Assembly: GCA_037976565.1 (NCBI GenBank)
Contig: CP137670.1
Location: 15,897,216-15,961,215 of the forward strand
DNA from: Mesocentrotus franciscanus
Lineage: Eukaryota > Echinodermata > Echinoidea > Camarodonta > Strongylocentrotidae
Direction of reading: 5' to 3'
DNA length: 64,000 bases
Numbering within the stretch: position 1 is the stretch's first letter; the number at the start of each line of letters is the position of its first letter. The position numbers and the translations under genes were made by a program. A model generated the notes under the pieces. It searched no databases, was not told where the DNA came from, and saw nothing but the letters and a program-made list of their open reading frames with translations. Shown here piece after piece: positions 25,601 through 36,166 of this stretch.

Positions 25601-28600
25601 CGAGTAAATGGCAATTTTATGTTTAGAGGTGAAAAGGCGCGTATTAGGCCTTTTGAGACGTTTTTTCGTTTTTCACCCAAATGGCTATAATTTCCAAATT
25701 AAGAATGATAGCGCGTCCCGGTTGATATCATGGTGTAAGGCACGTCGTCCTCAACACGTACATGTAATTGGTTCATCTGTCCAATTCGTAGTTTTGAGTA
25801 AATGGCAATTTTATGTTTAGAGGTGAAAAAGGCGCGTATTAGGCCTTTTGAGACGTTTTTTCGTTTTCACCCAAATGGCTATAATTTCCAAATTAAGAAT
25901 GATGGTGGGGTCCCGGTTGATATCATGGTGTAAGGCACGTCGTCCTCAACACGTACATGTAATTGGTTCATCTGTCCAATTCGTAGTTTTCGAGTAAATG
26001 GCAATTTTATGTTTAGAGGTGAAAAGGCGCGTATTAGGCCTTTTGAGACGTTTTTTCGTTTTTCACCCAAATGGCTATAATTTCCAAATTAAGAATGATA
26101 GCGCGTCCCGGTTGATATCATGGTGTAAGGCACGTCGTCCTCAACACGTACATGTAATTGGTTCATCTGTCCATTCGTAGTTTTCGAGTAAATGGCAATT
26201 TTATGTTTAGAGGTGAAAAGGCGCGTATTAGGCCTTTTGAGAAGGTTTTTTCGTTTTTCACCCAAATGGCTATAATTTCCAAATTAAGAATGATAGCGCG
26301 TCCCGGTTGATATCATGGTGTAAGGCACGTCGTCCTCAACACGTACATGTAATTGGTTCATCTGTCCAATTCGTAGTTTTCGAGTAAATGGCAATTTTAT
26401 GTTTAGAGGTGAAAAGGCGCGTATTAGGCCTTTTGAGACGTTTTTTCGTTTTTCACCCAAATGGCTATAATTTCCAAATTAAGAATGATAGCGCGTCCCG
26501 GTTGATATCATGGTGTAAGGCACGTCGTCCTCAACACGTACATGTAATTGGTTCATCTGTCCAATTCGTAGTTTTCGAGTAAATGGCAATTTTATGTTTA
26601 GAGGTGAAAAGGCGCGTATTAGGCCTTTTGAGACGTTTTTTCGTTTTTCACCCAAATGGCTATAATTTCCAAATTAAGAATGATAGCGCGTCCCGGTTGA
26701 TATCATGGTGTAAGGCACGTCGTCCTCAACACGTACATGTAATTGGTTCATCTGTCCAATTCGTAGTTTTCGAGTAAATGGCAATTTTATGTTTAGAGGT
26801 GAAAAGGCGCGTATTAGGCCTTTTGAGACGTTTTTTCGTTTTTCACCCAAATGGCTATAATTTCCAAATTAAGAATGATAGCGCGTCCCGGTTGATATCA
26901 TGGTGTAAGGCACGTCGTCCTCAACACGTACATGTAATTGGTTCATCTGTCCAATTCGTAGTTTTCGAGTAAATGGCAATTTAATGTTTAGAGGTGAAAA
27001 GGCGCGTATTAGGCCTTTTGAGACGTTTTTTCGTTTTTCACCCAAATGGCTATAATTTCCAAATTAAGAATGATAGCGCGTCCCGGTTGATATCATGGTG
27101 TAAGGCACGTCGTCCTCAACACGTACATGTAATTGGTTCATCTGTCCAATTCGTAGTTTTCGAGTAAATGGCAATTTTATGTTTAGAGGTGAAAAGGCGC
27201 GTATTAGGCCTTTTGAGACGTTTTTTCGTTTTTCACCCAAATGGCTATAATTTCCAAATTAAGAATGATAGCGCGTCCCGGTTGATATCATGGTGTAAGG
27301 CACGTCGTCCTCAACACGTACATGTAATTGGTTCATCTGTCCAATTCGTAGTTTTCGAGTAAATGGCAATTTTATGTTTAGAGGTGAAAAGGCGCGTATT
27401 AGGCCTTTTGAGACGTTTTTTCGTTTTTCACCCAAATGGCTATAATTTCCAAATTAAGAATGATAGCGCGTCCCGGTTGATATCATGGTGTAAGGCACGT
27501 CGTCCTCAACACGTACATGTAATTGGTTCATCTGTCCAATTCGTAGTTTTCGAGTAAATGGCAATTTTATGTTTAGAGGTGAAAAGGCGCGTATTAGGCC
27601 TTTTGAGACGTTTTTTCGTTTTTCACCCAAATGGCTATAATTTCCAAATTAAGAATGATAGCGCGTCCCGGTTGATATCATGGTGTAAGGCACGTCGTCC
27701 TCAACACGTACATGTAATTGGTTCATCTGTCCAATTCGTAGTTTTCGAGTAAATGGCAATTTTATGTTTAGAGGTGAAAAGGCGCGTATTAGGCCTTTTG
27801 AGACGTTTTTTCGTTTTTCACCCAAATGGCTATAATTTCCAAATTAAGAATGATAGCGCGTCCCGGTTGATATCATGGTGTAAGGCACGTCGTCCTCAAC
27901 ACGTACATGTAATTGGTTCATCTGTCCAATTCGTAGTTTTCGAGTAAATGGCAATTTTATGTTTAGAGGTGAAAAGGCGCGTATTAGGCCTTTTGAGACG
28001 TTTTTTCGTTTTTCACCCAAATGGCTATAATTTCCAAATTAAGAATGATAGCGCGTCCCGGTTGATATCATGGTGTAAGGCACGTCGTCCTCAACACGTA
28101 CATGTAATTGGTTCATCTGTCCAATTCGTAGTTTTCGAGTAAATGGCAATTTTATGTTTAGAGGTGAAAAGGCGCGTATTAGGCCTTTTGAGACGTTTTT
28201 TCGTTTTTCACCCAAATGGCTATAATTTCCAAATTAAGAATGATAGCGCGTCCCGGTTGATATCATGGTGTAAGGCACGTCGTCCTCAACACGTACATGT
28301 AATTGGTTCATCTGTCCAATTCGTAGTTTTCGAGTAAATGGCAATTTTATGTTTAGAGGTGAAAAGGCGCGTATTAGGCCTTTTGAGACGTTTTTTCGTT
28401 TTTCACCCAAATGGCTATAATTTCCAAATTAAGAATGATAGCGCGTCCCGGTTGATATCATGGTGTAAGGCACGTCGTCCTCAACACGTACATGTAATTG
28501 GTTCATCTGTCCAATTCGTAGTTTTCGAGTAAATGGCAATTTTATGTTTAGAGGTGAAAAGGCGCGTATTAGGCCTTTTGAGACGTTTTTTCGTTTTTCA

Positions 28601-30678
28601 CCCAAATGGCTATAATTTCCAAATTAAGAATGATAGCGCGTCCCGGTTGATATCATGGTGTAAGGCACGTCGTCCTCAACACGTACATGTAATTGGTTCA
28701 TCTGTCCAATTCGTAGTTTTCGAGTAAATGGCAATTTTATGTTTAGAGGTGAAAAAGGCGCGTATTAGGCCTTTTGAGACGTTTTTTCGTTTTTCACCCA
28801 AATGGCTATAATTTCCAAATTAAGAATGATAGCGCGTCCCGGTTGATATCATGGTGTAAGGCACGTCGTCCTCAACACGTACATGTAATTGGTTCATCTG
28901 TCCAATTCGTAGTTTTCGAGTAAATGGCAATTTTATGTTTAGAGGTGAAAAGGCGCGTATTAGGCCTTTTGAGACGTTTTTTCGTTTTTCACCCAAATGG
29001 CTATAATTTCCAAATTAAGAATGATAGCGCGTCCCGGTTGATATCATGGTGTAAGGCACGTCGTCCTCAACACGTACATGTAATTGGTTCATCTGTCCAA
29101 TTCGTAGTTTTCGAGTAAATGGCAATTTTATGTTTAGAGGTGAAAAGGCGCGTATTAGGCCTTTTGAGACGTTTTTTCGTTTTTCACCCAAATGGCTATA
29201 ATTTCCAAATTAAGAATGATAGCGCGTCCCGGTTGATATCATGGTGTAAGGCACGTCGTCCTCAACACGTACATGTAATTGGTTCATCTGTCCAATTCGT
29301 AGTTTTCGAGTAAATGGCAATTTTATGTTTAGAGGTGAAAAGGCGCGTATTAGGCCTTTTGAGACGTTTTTTCGTTTTTCACCCAAATGGCTATAATTTC
29401 CAAATTAAGAATGATAGCGCGTCCCGGTTGATATCATGGTGTAAGGCACGTCGTCCTCAACACGTACATGTAATTGGTTCATCTGTCCAATTCCTAGTTT
29501 TCGAGTAAATGGCAATTTTATGTTTAGAGGTGAAAAGGCGCGTATTAGGCCTTTTGAGACGTTTTTTCGTTTTTCACCCAAATGGCTATAATTTCCAAAT
29601 TAAGAATGATAGCGCGTCCCGGTTGATATCATGGTGTAAGGCACGTCGTCCTCAACACGTACATGTAATTGGTTCATCTGTCCAATTCGTAGTTTTCGAG
29701 TAAATGGCAATTTTATGTTTAGAGGTGAAAAGGCGCGTATTAGGCCTTTTGAGACGTTTTTTCGTTTTTCACCCAAATGGCTATAATTTCCAAATTAAGA
29801 ATGATAGCGCGTCCCGGTTGATATCATGGTGTAAGGCACGTCGTCCTCAACACGTACATGTAATTGGTTCATCTGTCCAATTCGTAGTTTTCGAGTAAAT
29901 GGCAATTTTATGTTTAGAGGTGAAAAGGCGCGTATTAGGCCTTATGAGACGTTTTTTCGTTTTTCACCCAAATGGCTATAATTTCCAAATTAAGAATGAT
30001 AGCGCGTCCCGGTTGATATCATGGTGTAAGGCACGTCGTCCTCAACACGTACATGTAATTGGTTCATCTGTCCAATTCGTAGTTTTCGAGTAAATGGCAA
30101 TTTTATGTTTAGAGGTGAAAAGGCGCGTATTAGGCCTTTTGAGACGTTTTTTCGTTTTTCACCCAAATGGCTATAATTTCCAAATTAAGAATGATAGCGC
30201 GTCCCGGTTGATATCATGGTGTAAGGCACGTCGTCCTCAACACGTACATGTAATTGGTTCATCTGTCCAATTCGTAGTTTTCGAGTAAATGGCAATTTTA
30301 TGTTTAGAGGTGAAAAGGCGCGTATTAGGCCTTTTGAGACGTTTTTTCGTTTTTCACCCAAATGGCTATAATTTCCAAATTAAGAATGATAGCGCGTCCC
30401 GGTTGATATCATGGTGTAAGGCACGTCGTCCTCAACACGTACATGTAATTGGTTCATCTGTCCAATTCGTAGTTTTCGAGTAAATGGCAATTTTATGTTT
30501 AGAGGTGAAAAGGCGCGTATTAGGCCTTTTGAGACGTTTTTTCGTTTTTCACCCAAATGGCTATAATTTCCAAATTAAGAATGATAGCGCGTCCCGGTTG
30601 ATATCATGGTGTAAGGCACGTCGTCCTCAACACGTACATGTAATTGGTTCATCTGTCCAATTCGTAGTTTTCGAGTAA

Positions 30679-33600
30679 ATGGCAATTTTATGTTTAGAGG
30701 TGAAATAGGCGCGTATTAGGCCTTTTGAGACGTTTTTTTCGTTTTTCACCCAAATGGCTATAATTTCCAAATTAAGAATGATAGCGCGTCCCGGTTGATA
30801 TCATGGTGTAAGGCACGTCGTCCTCAACACGTACATGTAATTGGTTCATCTGTCCAATTCGTAGTTTTCGAGTAAATGGCAATTTTATGTTTAGAGGTGA
30901 AATAGGCGCGTATTAGGCCTTTTGAGACGTTTTTTTCGTTTTTCACCCAAATGGCTATAATTTCCAAATTAAGAATGATAGCGTCCCGGTTGATATCATG
31001 GTGTAAGGCACGTCGTCCTCAACACGTACATGTAATTGGTTCATCTGTCCAATTCGTAGTTTTCGAGTAAATGGCAATTTTATGTTAAGAGGTGAAATAG
31101 GCGCGTATTAGGCCTTTTGAGACGTTTTTTTCGTTTTTCACCCAAATGGCTATAATTTCCAAATTAAGAATCATAGCGCGTCCCGGTTGATATCATGGTG
31201 TAAGGCACGTCGTCCTCAACACGTACATGTAATTGGTTCATCTGTCCAATTCGTAGTTTTCGAGTAAATGGCAATTTTATGTTTAGAGGTGAAAAAGGCG
31301 CGTATTAGGCCTTTTGAGACGTTTTTTCGTTTTTCACCCAAATGGCTATAATTTCCAAATTAAGAATGATAGCGCGTCCCGGTTGATATCATGGTGTAAG
31401 GCACGTCGTCCTCAACACGTACATGTAATTGGTTCATCTGTCCAATTCGTAGTTTTCGAGTAAATGGCAATTTTATGTTTAGAGGTGAAAAGGCGCGTAT
31501 TAGGCCTTTTGAGACGTTTTTTCGTTTTTCACCCAAATGGCTATAATTTCCAAATTAAGAATGATAGCGCGTCCCGGTTGATATCATGGTGTAAGGCACG
31601 TCGTCCTCAACACGTACATGTAATTGGTTCATCTGTCCAATTCGTAGTTTTCGAGTAAATGGCAATTTTATGTTTAGAGGTGAAAAGGCGCGTATTAGGC
31701 CTTTTGAGACGTTTTTTCGTTTTTCACCCAAATGGCTATAATTTCCAAATTAAGAATGATAGCGCGTCCCGGTTGATATCATGGTGTAAGGCACGTCGTC
31801 CTCAACACGTACATGTAATTGGTTCATCTGTCCAATTTGTAGTTTTCGAGTAAATGGCAATTTTATGTTTAGAGGTGAAAAAGGCACGTATTAGGCCTTT
31901 TGAGATGTTTTTTTCGCTTTTCACCCAAATGGCTGTAATTTCCAAATTAAGAATGATAGCGCGTCCCGGTTGATATCATGGTGTAAGGCACGTCGTCCTC
32001 AACACGTACATGTAATTGGTTCATCTGTCCATTCGTAGTTTTCGAGTAAATGGCAATTTTATGTTTAGAGGTGAAAAGGCGCGTATTAGGCCTTTTGAGA
32101 CGTTTTTTCGTTTTTCACCCAAATGGCTATAATTTCCAAATTAAGAATGATAGCGCGTCCCGGTTGATATCATGGTGTAAGGCACGTCGTCCTCAACACG
32201 TACATGTAATTGGTTCATCTGTCCAATTCGTAGTTTTCGAGTAAATGGCAATTTTATGTTTAGAGGTGAAAAGGCGCGTATTAGGCCTTTTGAGACGTTT
32301 TTTCGTTTTTCACCCAAATGGCTATAATTTCCAAATTAAGAATGATAGCGCGTCCCGGTTGATATCATGGTGTAAGGCACGTCGTCCTCAACACGTACAT
32401 GTAATTGGTTCATCTGTCCAATTCGTAGTTTTCGAGTAAATGGCAATTTTATGTTTAGAGGTGAAAAAGGCGCGTATTAGGCCTTTTGAGACGTTTTTTC
32501 GTTTTTCACCCAAATGGCTATAATTTCCAAATTAAGAATGATAGCGCGTCCCGGTTGATATCATGGTGTAAGGCACGTCGTCCTCAACACGTACATGTAA
32601 TTGGTTCATCTGTCCAATTCGTAGTTTTCGAGTAAATGGCAATTTTATGTTTAGAGGTGAAAAGGCGCGTATTAGGCCTTTTGAGACGTTTTTTCGTTTT
32701 TCACCCAAATGGCTATAATTTCCAAATTAAGAATGATAGCGCGTCCCGGTTGATATCATGGTGTAAGGCACGTCGTCCTCAACACGTACATGTAATTGGT
32801 TCATCTGTCCAATTCGTAGTTTTCGAGTAAATGGCAATTTTATGTTTAGAGGTGAAAAAGGCGCGTATTAGGCCTTTTGAGACGTTTTTTCGTTTTTCAC
32901 CCAAATGGCTATAATTTCCAAATTAAGAATGATAGCGCGTCCCGGTTGATATCATGGTGTAAGGCACGTCGTCCTCAACACGTACATGTAATTGGTTCAT
33001 CTGTCCAATTCGTAGTTTTCGAGTAAATGGCAATTTTATGTTTAGAGGTGAAAAGGCGCGTATTAGGCCTTATGAGAAGGTTTTTTCGTTTTTCACCCAA
33101 ATGGCTATAATTTCCAAATTAAGAATGATAGCGCGTCCCGGTTGATATCATGGTGTAAGGCACGTCGTCCTCAACACGTACATGTAATTGGTTCATCTGT
33201 CCAATTCGTAGTTTTCGAGTAAATGGCAATTTTATGTTTAGAGGTGAAAAGGCGCGTATTAGGCCTTTTGAGACGTTTTTTCGTTTTTCACCCAAATGGC
33301 TATAATTTCCAAATTAAGAATGATAGCGCGTCCCGGTTGATATCATGGTGTAAGGCACGTCGTCCTCAACACGTACATGTAATTGGTTCATCTGTCCAAT
33401 TCGTAGTTTTCGAGTAAATGGCAATTTCATGTTTAGAGGTGAAAAAGGCGCGTATTAGGCCTTTTGAGACGTTTTTTTCGTTTTTCACCCAAATGGCTAT
33501 AATTTCCAAATTAAGAATGATAGCGCGTCCCGGTTGATATCATGGTGTAAGGCACGTCGTCCTCAACACGTACATGTAATTGGTTCATCTGTCCAATTCG

Positions 33601-34197
33601 TAGTTTTCGAGTAAATGGCAATTTTATGTTTAGAGGTGAAAAAGGCGCGTATTAGGCCTTTTGAGAGGTTTTTTTCGTTTTTCACCCAAATGGCTATAAT
33701 TTCCAAATTAAGAATGATAGCGCGTCCCGGTTGATATCATGGTGTAAGGCACGTCGTCCTCAACACGTACATTGGTTCATCTGTCCATTCGTAGTTTTCG
33801 AGTAAATGGCAATTTTATGTTTAGAGGTGAAAAGGCGCGTATTAGGCCTTTTGAGACGTTTTTTTCGTTTTTCACCCAAATGGCTATAATTTCCAAATTA
33901 AGAATCATAGCGCGTCCCGGTTGATATCATGGTGTAAGGCACGTCGTCCTCAACACGTACATGTAATTGGTTCATCTGTCCAATTCGTAGTTTTCGAGTA
34001 AATGGCAATTTTATGTTTAGAGGTGAAAAGGCGCGTATTAGGCCTTTTGAGACGTTTTTTTCGTTTTTCACCCAAATGGCTATAATTTCCAAATTAAGAA
34101 TCATAGCGCGTCCCGGTTGATATCATGGTGTAAGGCACGTCGTCCTCAACACGTACATGTAATTGGTTCATCTGTCCAATTCGTAGTTTTCGAGTAA
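30679..34197 (+). repeat. Mosaic transition zone between subfamilies
   Basis: Monomer types change from copy to copy. Those at 30679 and 30876 have AAATAGG and T7 but AATGATAG (the second also lacks two bases at GCGCG). The one at 31071 already has all four changes of the 197-bp type. Copies at 31464, 31659, 32050, 32245, 32636 and 33223 are ordinary 195-bp monomers. The one at 33418 is an isolated CATG, five-A, T7 copy. A copy ending near 33790 has lost five bases (GTACATTGG for GTACATGTAATTGG). The last two full monomers, at about 33808 and 34003, have T7 and AATCATAG with four A. Confidence 0.85.
31854..32049 (+). repeat. Unusually diverged monomer inside the mosaic zone
   Basis: Relative to its neighbours this copy has GGCACGTA for GGCGCGTA, GAGATG for GAGACG, TTCGCTTTT for TTCGTTTTT and CTGTAAT for CTATAAT. 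The junction just before it reads AATTTGTAG for AATTCGTAG. Three of the five changes are C-to-T or G-to-A at CpG sites. Confidence 0.85.
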
Positions 34198-34394
34198 ATG
34201 GCAATTTTATGTTTAGAGGTGAAATAGGCGCGTATTAGGCCTTTTGAGACGTTTTTTTCGTTTTTCACCCAAATGGCTATAATTTCCAAATTAAGAATCA
34301 TAGCGCGTCCCGGTTGATATCATGGTGTAAGGCACGTCGTCCTCAACACGTACATGTAATTGGTTCATCTGTCCAATTCGTAGTTTTCGAGTAA

Positions 34395-36166
34395 ATGGCA
34401 ATTTTATGTTTAGAGGTGAAATAGGCGCGTATTAGGCCTTTTGAGACGTTTTTTTCGTTTTTCACCCAAATGGCTATAATTTCCAAATTAAGAATCATAG
34501 CGCGTCCCGGTTGATATCATGGTGTAAGGCACGTCGTCCTCAACACGTACATGTAATTGGTTCATCTGTCCAATTCGTAGTTTTCGAGTAAATGGCAATT
34601 TTATGTTTAGAGGTGAAATAGGCGCGTATTAGGCCTTTTGAGACGTTTTTTTCGTTTTTCACCCAAATGGCTATAATTTCCAAATTAAGAATCATAGCGC
34701 GTCCCGGTTGATATCATGGTGTAAGGCACGTCGTCCTCAACACGTACATGTAATTGGTTCATCTGTCCAATTGTAGTTTTCGAGTAAATGGCAATTTTAT
34801 GTTAAGAGGTGAAATAGGCGCGTATTAGGCCTTTTGAGACGTTTTTTTCGTTTTTCACCCAAATGGCTATAATTTCCAAATTAAGAATCATAGCGCGTCC
34901 CGGTTGATATCATGGTGTAAGGCACGTCGTCCTCAACACGTACATGTAATTGGTTCATCTGTCCAATTCGTAGTTTTCGAGTAAATGGCAATTTTATGTT
35001 TAGAGGTGAAATAGGCGCGTATTAGGCCTTTTGAGACGTTTTTTTCGTTTTTCACCCAAATGGCTATAATTTCCAAATTAAGAATCATAGCGCGTCCCGG
35101 TTGATATCATGGTGTAAGGCACGTCGTCCTCAACACGTACATGTAATTGGTTCATCTGTCCAATTCGTAGTTTTCGAGTAAATGGCAATTTTATGTTTAG
35201 AGGTGAAATAGGCGCGTATTAGGCCTTTTGAGACGTTTTTTTCGTTTTTCACCCAAATGGCTATAATTTCCAAATTAAGAATCATAGCGCGTCCCGGTTG
35301 ATATCATGGTGTAAGGCACGTCGTCCTCAACACGTACATGTAATTGGTTCATCTGTCCAATTCGTAGTTTTCGAGTAAATGGCAATTTTATGTTAAGAGG
35401 TGAAATAGGCGCGTATTAGGCCTTTTGAGACGTTTTTTTCGTTTTTCACCCAAATGGCTATAATTTCCAAATTAAGAATCATAGCGCGTCCCGGTTGATA
35501 TCATGGTGTAAGGCACGTCGTCCTCAACACGTACATGTAATTGGTTCATCTGTCCAATTCGTAGTTTTCGAGTAAATGGCAATTTTATGTTTAGAGGTGA
35601 AATAGGCGCGTATTAGGCCTTTTGAGACGTTTTTTTCGTTTTTCACCCAAATGGCTATAATTTCCAAATTAAGAATCATAGCGCGTCCCGGTTGATATCA
35701 TGGTGTAAGGCACGTCGTCCTCAACACGTACATGTAATTGGTTCATCTGTCCAATTCGTAGTTTTCGAGTAAATGGCAATTTTATGTTTAGAGGTGAAAT
35801 AGGCGCGTATTAGGCCTTTTGAGACGTTTTTTTCGTTTTTCACCCAAATGGCTATAATTTCCAAATTAAGAATCATAGCGCGTCCCGGTTGATATCATGG
35901 TGTAAGGCACGTCGTCCTCAACACGTACATGTAATTGGTTCATCTGTCCAATTCGTAGTTTTCGAGTAAATGGCAATTTTATGTTAAGAGGTGAAATAGG
36001 CGCGTATTAGGCCTTTTGAGACGTTTTTTTCGTTTTTCACCCAAATGGCTATAATTTCCAAATTAAGAATCATAGCGCGTCCCGGTTGATATCATGGTGT
36101 AAGGCACGTCGTCCTCAACACGTACATGTAATTGGTTCATCTGTCCAATTCGTAGTTTTCGAGTAA
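34395..36166 (+). repeat. Three copies of a three-monomer (591-bp) higher-order repeat
   Basis: Monomers here all carry AAATAGG, T7 and AATCATAG. They differ at position 17 (GTTTAG versus GTTAAG). In order from 34395 the types are TTT, TTT, TTA (34788), TTT, TTT, TTA (35379), TTT, TTT, TTA (35970), where TTT means GTTTAG and TTA means GTTAAG. The period is three monomers. From 35970 on all monomers are GTTAAG. Confidence 0.75.

Larger units (their letters stand above)
15655..30678 (+). repeat. Homogeneous 195-bp subfamily block
   Basis: About 77 monomers, nearly all TATG, four A, six T and AATGATAG. Stretches have no net indel: 21315 to 24629 is exactly 17 x 195 bp and 26388 to 28727 is exactly 12 x 195 bp. 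Exceptions are isolated, for example a GGTGGGG block substitution (15655, 17802 and about 25801), GAGAAGG copies (17998, 19948, 26193), AAATAGG with T7 (25020) and single substitutions. Such uniformity indicates recent amplification or active homogenisation. Confidence 0.9.

Noticed and set aside
3554..33417. More than 100 identical plus-strand ORFs of 60-64 residues
   Set aside because: Each is one satellite monomer read in frame. The frame is lost by a stop at codon 6 and by indels in the 197-bp subfamily, and no domain, signal peptide or Kozak-like context supports coding.
3053..34104. Minus-strand ORFs of 60-76 residues within the array
   Set aside because: They are the antisense reading of the same monomer, opened by chance indels such as the two-base loss at GCGCG or an extra base in the T tract. 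They are not present in most monomers.
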